Source: Thermoplasmataceae archaeon
GTDB lineage: Archaea > Thermoplasmatota > Thermoplasmata > Thermoplasmatales > Thermoplasmataceae
Assembly: GCA_038729425.1 (NCBI GenBank)
Contig: JAVYSB010000006.1
Coordinates: 22,571-86,570 of the forward strand
Direction of reading: 5' to 3'
DNA: 64,000 bases
Both the position numbers and the translations under genes were made by a program. Numbering within the stretch: the stretch's first letter is position 1; every line of letters begins with the position of its first letter. The notes beneath the pieces were generated by a model. That model saw only the letters and a program-made list of their open reading frames with translations. It made no database searches and was not told the origin of the DNA. Positions 17,528 to 25,744 of the stretch are shown piece after piece.

Positions 17528-18625
17528 ATGAAAGGTAGGGTGACATACCGTATTCTGAGGATGCCCATGATCTATCCCTTTGAGACAAGTTTTGGGAGGC
17601 AGACTGAAAGGGTGCCGATTATATTCAGAATGGAAAAGGACGGGATAACAAGTTATTCCGAATGCGTAACCGATGTTGATCCGTTCTACAGCTATGAATC
17701 AAATTCCACTGCCCTTTATATAATAAAGAATTACCTGGGAAAGATCCTGAAGAATGCGGAAACCCCGCAGGACTTTATTGATGGAGCTGCAGTTATCAAA
17801 GGTCACAACATGGCTAAAGGAGCCCTGGAAATGCTTCTCTGGGATCATTCTGCCAGGATGTCCGGGATACCTCTGCACAGCATGCTTGGGGAAAACAAGG
17901 GATATGCCGAAGTGGGTATATCTATAGGTATGGAAACAATACCAGGGCTTTTGGACAAGGTCAGAAACGCAGTAAATTCGGGTTATAGAAGGATAAAGGT
18001 CAAAATTAAGAGGGGAAGGGAAATGGAAATCCTATCAGCTGTCAGGGACTCATTCCCGGATGTTCGGTTGACTGCAGACGCTAACTCAGATTATAGCACT
18101 AAGGACGCTGATCTGCTCAAGAAACTCGATAAATTCAATATGGAATACATTGAGCAGCCATTCGATCATGATGACCTTATTTATCACAGTAGACTTGCAA
18201 AAGACATCAGCACACCCATATGCCTGGATGAATCCATTACATCTCCCGAAAAGGCAAGAAAAGCGCTGGAGATAGGTGCATGCAGTGTCATAAACATCAA
18301 GCCAGGGAGGGTTGGGGGTTTCTCGAATTCCCTAAAAATCGCAAAAATAGCGAGAGAATTCAAGGCACACATATGGATTGGAGGCATGCTTGAAACCGGA
18401 ATAGGGCGTTCTTTCAACATAAGCCTCGCATCATCAGCATTGGTAGATTACCCTGGGGATACATCCCCAAATTCGAGATATTTTCACAGGGATATTGTCA
18501 GGAATCCATTTATGATGGAACATGGAAAAGTAACCCCCTCTTCTCTTTCAGGGGCTGGATACGATCTTGACATGGACGCATTTGTGTCTTACACAATAGA
18601 GGAGGGCACCATCTTTGAGTGGTAA
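17528..18625 (+). CDS. enolase-superfamily racemase/epimerase (N-acylamino acid racemase / OSBS-like)
   Basis: 365-aa member of the muconate-lactonizing subgroup. It has the catalytic KxK motif (RIKVKIKRG), metal ligands in TADANSD, IEQPF and CLDES, then INIKPGRVGG with the second catalytic lysine, and HIWIGGMLETGIGRS. These fit the NSAR/OSBS branch. The ATG at 17528 has a close GGTGA and a TATA-like TTAATATT about 27 bp upstream; earlier TTG and ATG codons are possible. It overlaps an M20 hydrolase gene, which suggests N-acyl amino acid processing rather than menaquinone synthesis. Confidence 0.85.
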   Translation: MKGRVTYRILRMPMIYPFETSFGRQTERVPIIFRMEKDGITSYSECVTDVDPFYSYESNSTALYIIKNYLGKILKNAETPQDFIDGAAVIKGHNMAKGALEMLLWDHSARMSGIPLHSMLGENKGYAEVGISIGMETIPGLLDKVRNAVNSGYRRIKVKIKRGREMEILSAVRDSFPDVRLTADANSDYSTKDADLLKKLDKFNMEYIEQPFDHDDLIYHSRLAKDISTPICLDESITSPEKARKALEIGACSVINIKPGRVGGFSNSLKIAKIAREFKAHIWIGGMLETGIGRSFNISLASSALVDYPGDTSPNSRYFHRDIVRNPFMMEHGKVTPSSLSGAGYDLDMDAFVSYTIEEGTIFEW

Positions 18626-19760
18626 CGGCAATGTATTAGTGAAATACTTTGTGGACAACAAAGATGAGATGATTTCTGATCTGAAACGGCTAACAGAATG
18701 TGAAAGCCCGTCTGGGAACGTTGCATTGCTAAATGCCTGTGCAAAAGTGATTTTAGAAGTCATAGGAAAGAGAACCGGTATCAAACCAGACATCTTAGAA
18801 CTTGAAGATGGAACTCGGGCTTTAAGCCTATCCATCGGTCGAAAAGGCGGGAAAAGTATCCTTATCCTGGGCCATTTCGATACCGTATTTCCGGAGGGCA
18901 CCCTGAAGAGAAGGCCATTCCGCGTTTCGGATGACATGATCGAGGGACCCGGTGTTTTTGACATGAAAACAGGTCTTGTTCAGGGGATATGGTCAATAAA
19001 ATTCCTGCGGGAACACGCACATTGCGATCAACGGATTCTATTCCTTATAACTCCAGATGAAGAAACAGGGAGTCTCTATTCGAGGAAACTAATTGAAGAA
19101 GCCGGCAAAAATGCCAGTCTTGGGTTTGTGCTTGAGCCAAGTGAAAGTGGAAAACTGAAAACTGGCAGGAAGGGTGTGGGTACATACAACATCACGGTAA
19201 AGGGCAGGGCAGCTCACGCTGGATTACATCCGGAAGACGGTATAAGCGCCATATGGGAGATTGTGCATATAGCAGAAAGGCTAAGTGAGCTACAGGACAT
19301 CTCCAAGGGAACGACGATCAATGTTGGAACAATCTCTGGTGGGACAGCTGCAAATGTAGTTCCAGATATGGCTACAATAACTGTGGATGTAAGGGTAACT
19401 GACCTTGATGAAGCTAAGAGAATTGACGAGAGTATACAATCTATGAGGCCGCAGAACATCGAAGCCAGGATCAATGTGGCTGGAGGAATCAACCGCTTAC
19501 CGATGGTCAAGAACGAACGCACCGCAGTTGTGCTTGAAGAGATAAAGAAGATAGGTAATGACATTGGCATAAAGATAGAGGACGTATCGGTGGGGGGAGG
19601 CAGCGACGGGAACATAATATCGCAGTTTGGGCTTCCTGTTATAGATGGGTTGGGAGCAGTAGGTTCGGGGGCGCATTCCGACACGGAGTTTGTGGTTATG
19701 TCTTCCATTCCTTTAAGGACTGCCCTATTGACTCATATCCTTATGAAGTATTGTGATTGA
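18615..19760 (+). CDS. M20-family metallohydrolase (CPG2/ArgE/DapE type deacylase)
   Basis: 381-aa zinc hydrolase of the M20 peptidase family. Landmarks: GHFDTVFPEG (metal His and Asp), GPGVFDMKTG (bridging Asp), TPDEETGS (catalytic Glu pair), the dimerisation insert with GRAAHAGLHPEDG, and GAVGSGAHSDTEF with the last metal His. The likely start is TTG 18615, inside the racemase gene (11-base overlap); GTG 18639 is an alternative. With the upstream racemase it could convert N-acyl-D-amino acids to L-amino acids, as known for NSAR/desuccinylase pairs. Confidence 0.86.
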   Translation: MSGNGNVLVKYFVDNKDEMISDLKRLTECESPSGNVALLNACAKVILEVIGKRTGIKPDILELEDGTRALSLSIGRKGGKSILILGHFDTVFPEGTLKRRPFRVSDDMIEGPGVFDMKTGLVQGIWSIKFLREHAHCDQRILFLITPDEETGSLYSRKLIEEAGKNASLGFVLEPSESGKLKTGRKGVGTYNITVKGRAAHAGLHPEDGISAIWEIVHIAERLSELQDISKGTTINVGTISGGTAANVVPDMATITVDVRVTDLDEAKRIDESIQSMRPQNIEARINVAGGINRLPMVKNERTAVVLEEIKKIGNDIGIKIEDVSVGGGSDGNIISQFGLPVIDGLGAVGSGAHSDTEFVVMSSIPLRTALLTHILMKYCD

Positions 19761-19946
19761 AAATAGGCCACATATTCTATGGTCGCTTTGATCATCGGGA
19801 AAAAACTGACTGTCTTTCACGAAGGGCAGGGTCAGATTTTTCGTTGAACGACGAAATGCTCTCTGGAGTTGAAACCAGCGTTGCGTACGGCAAAATCTAA
19901 CCTGTTAGAATCCTCCTTAAAATACGTTAACCGTTTATAAATTTCT

Positions 19947-21365
19947 ATGGCTGAAAGCACAAACGATCAAGAAAACATAGCGGGCAGGCTTGAGAGGTTG
20001 CCTTATAGCAATTTCCACACTAAGTTTGCATTGATGCTCGCAAGCGGAGAATGGGCTGAGAGCCTGATGCTTCTTGGAAATGGAGCAATTCTCACGCTGG
20101 TAGCAGTCGCCTATGGAATAACTGGAGACCTGTCGGCCTATGGAATTCCTGCTTTCTTTTTCGCAGGTGAATTTATCGGGTCGATTCTCTTTGGAAGGAT
20201 CGCTGATACGAGAGGACGAAGAGCAGTATTTCTGACCAATCAGCTCGTTTTCGGAATTGGCATGATAATAGCCGGTTTCATGAACTCGTGGCAGTTGATC
20301 GGTATATTTGTCCTGATTGGGGGTATTGGAGTTGGCGGAGAATTTCCTCTGGTCGATAGCTACGGAACAGAGATGTTTGTCAGGAAGAAAAGAGGAGCGT
20401 GGCTGGCACTTATATACACCATAGCTGTAACTGCTGCACCACTGATTGTTTTTATAACTTATCTCACCAAAAGCATAGGTCCACTAATTGGTGGGGTAGG
20501 AATTCCTGGTATGCCCGGCTATGTTGCACCTGTTGGGTATTACTCGTTCAGGATACCTCTCTGGTTCATGGGAGTCGCCGGTATACTGGTTTGGTTAATA
20601 AGGTTCCGTCTGAAGGAATCTCCGAGATGGCTGGCCACCCATGGTAAAATGAATGAAGCAATGAAAGAAATGGATGACATAGAAGTCGAGGTCAAGAGGG
20701 ATACCGGACTTAAAGAACTACCTCCCGTTACAGACAAATTAGAAGCACCAGTTAAGATCTCCGCCTACAAGGACATCTTTGCCAAAGACGTCAGGAAGAC
20801 TACAATTTTGATGGCTATATTTATGTTCTTCCAGTCTGGAATATTCTATGGGTTCGTCACATTCGCGCCAGGGCTGCTCGTAAGCAAGGTTACGCTTCCT
20901 TCGTACGATGTCCTCGGTTATGCAGCAGTCATATACAGTGGCTTCTTGGTGGGAAGTATTTTCAATGTGTTTATAATTGATAAAATAGAGAGGAGATTCG
21001 GTGTAATACTGTTCGCTATCCTTGGCGGCATTTTTGGAACACTGTTTGCAGTGGGTAGCGGACTTACGGAGGCCGTTATACTAGGGTTCATAACAGCATT
21101 CATGCTCTGGAATTTCTCAAACTTTTACCATCAGTATAACGCAGAGATTTTCCCGACGAGGGTGAGAACGACAGCAGCCGGCTTTGTTTACTCAATAAGC
21201 AGAATTTCCACTACAATCATAGTCCTGTTCATCGCTGCATACATCGGATCAAAAAATGCACTCGGAATATTCTCGGTTGTATGGGTATTCATAGTAATAG
21301 TTACCATAATATTGTTCCTTCTTCCTAATTCTACTCAGAAATATGTCGAAGAAATAGCAGTATAA
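19947..21365 (+). CDS. MFS transporter, metabolite:H+ symporter type
   Basis: 472-aa protein with about 12 membrane segments. The signature FGRIADTRGRRAVF lies between segments 2 and 3, and RFRLKESPRWLATHGK precedes the central loop, as in sugar- and carboxylate-transporting MFS members (SP/MHS groups). A T-rich terminator follows. Substrate unknown; the neighbours (N-acyl amino acid genes upstream, acyl/CoA genes downstream) would fit an organic acid. Confidence 0.85.
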   Translation: MAESTNDQENIAGRLERLPYSNFHTKFALMLASGEWAESLMLLGNGAILTLVAVAYGITGDLSAYGIPAFFFAGEFIGSILFGRIADTRGRRAVFLTNQLVFGIGMIIAGFMNSWQLIGIFVLIGGIGVGGEFPLVDSYGTEMFVRKKRGAWLALIYTIAVTAAPLIVFITYLTKSIGPLIGGVGIPGMPGYVAPVGYYSFRIPLWFMGVAGILVWLIRFRLKESPRWLATHGKMNEAMKEMDDIEVEVKRDTGLKELPPVTDKLEAPVKISAYKDIFAKDVRKTTILMAIFMFFQSGIFYGFVTFAPGLLVSKVTLPSYDVLGYAAVIYSGFLVGSIFNVFIIDKIERRFGVILFAILGGIFGTLFAVGSGLTEAVILGFITAFMLWNFSNFYHQYNAEIFPTRVRTTAAGFVYSISRISTTIIVLFIAAYIGSKNALGIFSVVWVFIVIVTIILFLLPNSTQKYVEEIAV

Positions 21366-21372
21366 TTCCATA

Positions 21373-21403
21373 ATTTTTTAAAAATCATCTTTTTTTATTT
21401 TTG
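21373..21403 (+). terminator. T-rich terminator after the MFS gene
   Basis: Two clustered T tracts start 8 bases after the stop codon, the second of about 20 mostly T bases. No stable stem is needed in archaea. Confidence 0.5.
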
Positions 21404-21855
21404 TACAACGTAATATCCAGTATACTTTTTGGCTTTTTTATGTTTAAGGCTTTTTAGACACAAGGCGCTGTTAGCAGCATAAAAACGGCTGGTCCAATTC
21501 TCTATGATCAGTTCTCAAATCTAATTTTTTTCAGATGGGCTGTTAGATTGAGAATCATCCCATTGTTAGTTGATCAATTAAGCCTTCTTTAAATCGGAAT
21601 GTCAAATACTAAATTTGTAAAATTCGCACTTATAGGTGCAGTGGGGAATATCGCGCTCAAGAACAAGTCCTGTGGGGAAGACCCTTTAGTTTTGTGTGAA
21701 ACGACGCACCCTGGATTTCAAACGCAACATGTTGAGACACACTAATTATTTTTTAATCCTAAAAGCTCCTCAGTGCATTACACCAATTTGTTTATGGAAA
21801 ACCTCTCCTAACCGGTTAGATCAACTATTATAATATTTGCACGCTATAGCAGATC
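21404..21855. other. intergenic region with an imperfect inverted repeat
   Basis: 450 bases with no convincing coding frame. An imperfect inverted repeat has arms TTCTCAAATCTAA (21512-21524) and TTAGATTGAGAA (21543-21554) around a T-rich loop. A TATA-like stretch TATTATAATATT lies at about 21827-21838, close to the next gene's ATG. Otherwise nothing recognised. Confidence 0.4.
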
Positions 21856-22905
21856 ATGATAACGGATGATACCCTTCGGGAGGGCATGCAGGCTCCAGGA
21901 ATGGCGTTCACCGTGGATGAAAAAGTTAGGATTGCAAGAATCATCAGTACTTGTGGAATAAAGCGTGCGCTGGTTGCATACCCACCCGCCCACACATCTG
22001 AAGTAAGGGCTACGGAAAGGATTGTGGCCGATCATATTTTCCCTGAAATCTTTGCGCTTGGTAGAGCTATAAAGGAGGATGTGGATAGCATTGCGGAAAC
22101 TGGCTCCAACATTTCCCTCCATCTCCCTTTCAGACTGGAGAAGCTTGACGAAGCCTTAGATGCGGTGAAGTATGCTTCCTCCAAAGGACGAATCCTGGAA
22201 GTGGCAGTGGTTGATGTCATGAAAAATGATATCAAGGATGTTATCAAGATCGCCAGACTGGTTTCACAGGCGGGTGCCGATGTTGTACAGCTACCCGATA
22301 CGACCGGTATGGGATCGCCCAAAAGAATCAGATCGCTGTTTTCCGAGGCAAGATCATCCCTTGAGGTCGAAATAGAAGCACACTGCCATAACGACATGGG
22401 GGCTGCGCTGGCAAACTCTTATGCAGCACTAGAAGGTGGCGCAGACCATGTGGATGCAACAGTTTATGGAATCGGAGAAAGGAACGGCATCGCAGACCTT
22501 GCATCTCTTTCCGCAGTACTTGAATCAGAAGGAATATCCACAGGAATCAAAGAAAGTGCTGTCAGGGAGGCTTACAAAAAGATACTGGATGTGATATTGA
22601 CCAAGGCTGGAGAGAGATTCTTCTTCCGGAACTTCCCCTCCGTAGGGGATAACGTCTCCATAAACACTGCGGGAACACACGTTGCATTTTCGGACATCTT
22701 CACTGCAGGAGGGATGAGTTTCAATGTGTACGCTGGAAAATCCATGATAAAGCGTGTGCTGGATTTTTCTGGTGTGAAGACAGATGATCAGGAGATTAGG
22801 AAGTTGCTTAATGCTGTGAAGGACAGATCGGCGAACGAGGGGAAGTGCTTGGGGGTTGACGAGATCGTGAAGATGGCAGGTGAGATCATTGGTGAGAGTC
22901 ATTGA
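21856..22905 (+). CDS. DRE-TIM metallolyase superfamily enzyme (homocitrate/isopropylmalate/citramalate synthase-like)
   Basis: 349-aa TIM-barrel enzyme joining or cleaving acyl-CoA and oxoacids. The first strand DDTLREGMQAPG contains the DxxxRE metal/catalytic element; AHCHNDMGAALANS gives the HxH metal ligands; DATVYGIGERNG is the conserved synthase signature. It lacks the C-terminal LeuA-type allosteric domain, as NifV-like and short homocitrate synthases do. The next gene is a CoA-transferase overlapping by 14 bases, which points to a CoA-ester pathway. HMG-CoA lyase is less likely because its GPRDGLQNE-type motif is absent. Substrate unassigned. Confidence 0.8.
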   Translation: MITDDTLREGMQAPGMAFTVDEKVRIARIISTCGIKRALVAYPPAHTSEVRATERIVADHIFPEIFALGRAIKEDVDSIAETGSNISLHLPFRLEKLDEALDAVKYASSKGRILEVAVVDVMKNDIKDVIKIARLVSQAGADVVQLPDTTGMGSPKRIRSLFSEARSSLEVEIEAHCHNDMGAALANSYAALEGGADHVDATVYGIGERNGIADLASLSAVLESEGISTGIKESAVREAYKKILDVILTKAGERFFFRNFPSVGDNVSINTAGTHVAFSDIFTAGGMSFNVYAGKSMIKRVLDFSGVKTDDQEIRKLLNAVKDRSANEGKCLGVDEIVKMAGEIIGESH

Positions 22906-24058
22906 GATTGGCCATATAGTCGCTGGCCCATCTGCAGGCCTGATATTTTCAGAGTTGGGGTACGACGTTATAAAAATAGAGAAGCCAGGGGATGGAGATA
23001 TAGCAAGACGGCTCACAGATTCCAGCGCGGGTGCATTTCCATTCTATAACAGAAACAAAAGAAGCCTTGCGGTGGACCTTGGAAAACCGGAGGGAAAAGA
23101 GGTGTTCCTGAGGCTCGCCAGGGAGACTGATATAATAATAGATAATCTGGGATATGGCGCGATGGATAGAATGCACCTTTCCTATAGTGACCTTTCATCC
23201 ATAAACAACAGGATTATCTATATGTCAATCAAGGGGTATGCTGCAGGGCCAATGGAGAAAAGAAAATCACTTGATTTTCCAATTGAGATTCACAGTGGTG
23301 TTGCATACATGACCGGTCTCACAAACAGGCCAATGAGGGTTGGTGGCTCCATGATTGATATGGGGGCGGCCATGTTCGGCGTTATCCAGGCTCTGGACGC
23401 TCTTATGGAAAGGGAGAAGACTGGAAAGGGGAAGTTCATCGATATCGGATTGTTCGAGACTGCAATGTTCTTCATGGGGCAGCATATTGCAACATACCAG
23501 ATCATCCACAGGGCATTGAAACCAATCAATGAGGAGGGATTTGCATGGGCAATATACGACTTCTTCGATACCAGTGATGGAAACCAGGTTTTCATTGCAG
23601 TTACAACGGACGCCCAGTGGAAGGTGTTCTGCAGAGAAATGAATCTTGGTATCTGCGAGAGGTCAGACCTGGAAAGAAATGAAGATCGGTTTACAAAAAG
23701 GAGAGATCTTCTCGCCCTGATAGCAGAAAGAACTACTAAGATGAAGAAAGTTGATCTAATTCGCCTTCTGCAGGCAAACAACATTGCATATTCTGAGCTA
23801 AAAAGGCCTTGGGACCTGCTTTCAGACGAGCAGGCGGCAAATAATCTGGTGGTTGAGGATTACCTGGGAGATCGAATCAGGGTGCCAGCCATTCCTGGGG
23901 GTGGACACATCGCAAGGGACCCTCCAAATATAGGGCAGGATACGGATGAATTACTAAGGGAATTGGGGTATTCTGAGCTGGATATGGAAAAATTGAAAAA
24001 TATTGGGGCAGTTGCTTTTGCAGGTATAATTGAACAAAAGCGAGTTCATAATCTGTGA
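22892..24058 (+). CDS. family III CoA-transferase (CaiB/BaiF)
   Basis: 388-aa enzyme moving CoA between carboxylic acids. N-terminal VRVIEIGHIVAGPSAGLIFSELG and VIKIEKPGDGD match the CaiB/BaiF start; NRNKRSLAVDLGKPEG follows; the catalytic Asp is expected in the MIDMGAAM region. The GTG at 22892 has GGTGA at eight bases; another GTG lies four codons upstream. It overlaps the synthase-like gene, so product and CoA acceptor are probably shared. A citramalate- or methylglutarate-type acid would fit both enzymes, by inference only. Confidence 0.86.
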   Translation: MRVIEIGHIVAGPSAGLIFSELGYDVIKIEKPGDGDIARRLTDSSAGAFPFYNRNKRSLAVDLGKPEGKEVFLRLARETDIIIDNLGYGAMDRMHLSYSDLSSINNRIIYMSIKGYAAGPMEKRKSLDFPIEIHSGVAYMTGLTNRPMRVGGSMIDMGAAMFGVIQALDALMEREKTGKGKFIDIGLFETAMFFMGQHIATYQIIHRALKPINEEGFAWAIYDFFDTSDGNQVFIAVTTDAQWKVFCREMNLGICERSDLERNEDRFTKRRDLLALIAERTTKMKKVDLIRLLQANNIAYSELKRPWDLLSDEQAANNLVVEDYLGDRIRVPAIPGGGHIARDPPNIGQDTDELLRELGYSELDMEKLKNIGAVAFAGIIEQKRVHNL

Positions 24059-24146
24059 TTTTGTTTCTTTCCAGAATATTTGAACTCAGTGCTTTGGGTT
24101 ATCTCCCCTGTAATATTGCGATTTCCACTGTCGATCCTAAGAAAGA

Positions 24147-24155
24147 TTAATAAAC
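24147..24155 (+). promoter_or_regulatory. TATA box for the HTH-10 gene at 24180
   Basis: TTAATAAAC centred 29 bp before the ATG, which fits a near-leaderless transcript. Confidence 0.4.
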
Positions 24156-24179
24156 GATTAGGTATAATATAAATTATTA

Positions 24180-24827
24180 ATGATCTACGGCAGTTTCAGT
24201 GTTAAAAGCGAATGCGGACTGGCAAAAGTTTCTGAAGCACTCGGCGAGACTGTAATATCCCTTTATGCTGCCCCACTCGACGGTGGGAAAAATTACGTTT
24301 TTTCCATAGTAAACTCCCGAAAAAGTGAAGAGTTGGAACCGCTTCTTCTGAACGATTTTGTGTCTTATAAAATTCACTCCGAAAACGGAATCATTTTGCT
24401 CCAGGGTATAAAACGTGGTCATGGACTAATCAAGGCAATAGTGGACAGTGGAGCGGTACCCTCATTCCCCCTGTTAGCCAGGGGCGATATTGAGGTTCTT
24501 AATTTTATGTCCCTGTCTGATAGATCCCCCTCTGCCCTGGAAGATTCGCTGGGATACGGAAACAATTTGGATGATTTTTTCTTCGATAAGGTCGGAGGAG
24601 AGAGACTTATTCTCGACGTCACGCAAAAGTGGGGGGTACTTGGCACTGTAAGCCTCACAAATGCGGAGAGGGATCTCATAAAAGCTGCTTACAAACATGG
24701 ATTTTTCGAATGGCCAAGGATGTACGACCTTGATCTCATGAAACGTGACTATAACCTCTCGAAGCCGACCATTCTATATCACATGAGAAACGCCGAAAGA
24801 AAAATAATGCAGATGATATTCGGCTGA
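24180..24827 (+). CDS. HTH-10 family transcriptional regulator
   Basis: 215-aa protein of the bacterio-opsin activator (HTH-10) class: the C-terminal LTNAERDLIKAAYKHGFFEWPR followed by YNLSKPTILYHMRNAERKI is the DNA-binding domain. The N-terminal 150 residues are a variable sensor part. It diverges from the two sulfur-operon paralogues: the recognition helix reads SKPTILYHMR, not PSSLSExxRR. It lies between the CoA-transferase and aprB on the same strand and could serve either. Confidence 0.8.
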   Translation: MIYGSFSVKSECGLAKVSEALGETVISLYAAPLDGGKNYVFSIVNSRKSEELEPLLLNDFVSYKIHSENGIILLQGIKRGHGLIKAIVDSGAVPSFPLLARGDIEVLNFMSLSDRSPSALEDSLGYGNNLDDFFFDKVGGERLILDVTQKWGVLGTVSLTNAERDLIKAAYKHGFFEWPRMYDLDLMKRDYNLSKPTILYHMRNAERKIMQMIFG

Positions 24828-25279
24828 TCACCTTTTTTGATGTTCCTAATAATTTCAAGAAATTCGGATCTTATATCTATAGCGGATCGTTTTTAAAGCC
24901 AGCTCTTCCAAGGGCATCTCTGATTCCAGAATATAGGGCTGCGCCAGAACCATATCGCACTTTGCAATGTTCGCCGCTTATTACGCATTATCAGGATATA
25001 GTTGCATTTTATTGCACGTGCACATGATCTTGGAGCTAGAGGGTTATACCTCACCTGAGAGGTTTGATTTTTATTACGGATTTCAGAATGATACCGACGG
25101 GTGTAATGCATGATGGAATTCTCGCTATTTCAGAATAGAGTCCAGAACATCTCCTTCCATGGTTCGAAGACTGGGGTGTTCAACCCGAGACTGGATGCCA
25201 CCGATCTAATTCTGCATCTTGCTGAGATCTTTGTGTGCATTCCATCCACGACATTTTATGTCGAGAATAGGTGAAAAAT
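24828..25279. promoter_or_regulatory. upstream regulatory region of the apr-sat operon
   Basis: About 450 bases without a clear gene. Elements seen: palindrome TGCACGTGCA at 25013-25022; inverted repeat ACCTC-N6-GAGGT at 25048-25063; CACCGATCTAA at 25199-25209, also present before the dsr-side regulator; and TTTTATGTCG at 25254-25263, a TATA-like core found in the same position before the apr-side HTH-10 gene. GGTGA at 25270-25274 is the ribosome site of aprB. Confidence 0.45.
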
Positions 25280-25744
25280 ATGCCGTCTTTCGTGGTTGCT
25301 GCAAAATGCAAGAACAATGGAAAATGTGAAGAAATTTGTCCAAGCGATATAATGCGCGTGGATAAGGAACTTCAAAAAGGTTACAACATAGAGCCAGACA
25401 TGTGCTGGGAATGCCTTTCATGCGTCAAAGCATGCCCAGAGAAAGCTTGTGAGATACGGCCCTACGCCGACGTAGCTCCACTGGGGGCAGAGATAAAGGC
25501 TGACAGGGACGAGACAAGGAACAGCATCAAATGGGAGATAAAATACAGAGACCAGAGTATTCAGAAAAGTTTTGAGTTTGCCATCAGGACCACCCCATGG
25601 GGTGCTATAAGACTCCCGGAACCTACAGATGATAAAAATAACAAAATCGATGGAGAGGAGCTTTCTGAGGAACCAGAGAGGCTTATGACGGGAAAACCCC
25701 TGCCAACAAGAAAATCTGGTATAAAGGGAATAGGGGGCGAGTAA
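25280..25744 (+). CDS. aprB: adenylylsulfate (APS) reductase beta subunit
   Basis: 154-aa iron-sulfur subunit feeding electrons to AprA. After MPSFVVAAKC the protein follows the AprB pattern: CPSDIMRVD, then EPDMCWECLSCVKACPE and PYADVAPLGAEI, then a C-terminal beta region with RTTPWGAIRLPEP that wraps around AprA. The cysteines are rearranged: the first motif is C10, C16, C20 (CX5CX3CP) with no CXXC, whereas usual AprB has four cysteines there, and an extra C57 follows C42, C45, C48, C52. The ATG follows GGTGA at five bases. Confidence 0.93.
   Translation: MPSFVVAAKCKNNGKCEEICPSDIMRVDKELQKGYNIEPDMCWECLSCVKACPEKACEIRPYADVAPLGAEIKADRDETRNSIKWEIKYRDQSIQKSFEFAIRTTPWGAIRLPEPTDDKNNKIDGEELSEEPERLMTGKPLPTRKSGIKGIGGE

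Noticed and set aside
17528-18625. o-Succinylbenzoate synthase for menaquinone
   Set aside because: No menaquinone genes nearby, and the overlapping M20 hydrolase favours an amino acid role; kept only as an alternative.
24893-25111. 72-codon minus-strand frame upstream of aprB
   Set aside because: Composition is not protein-like, no promoter or RBS, and it lies over the palindromes of the control region.
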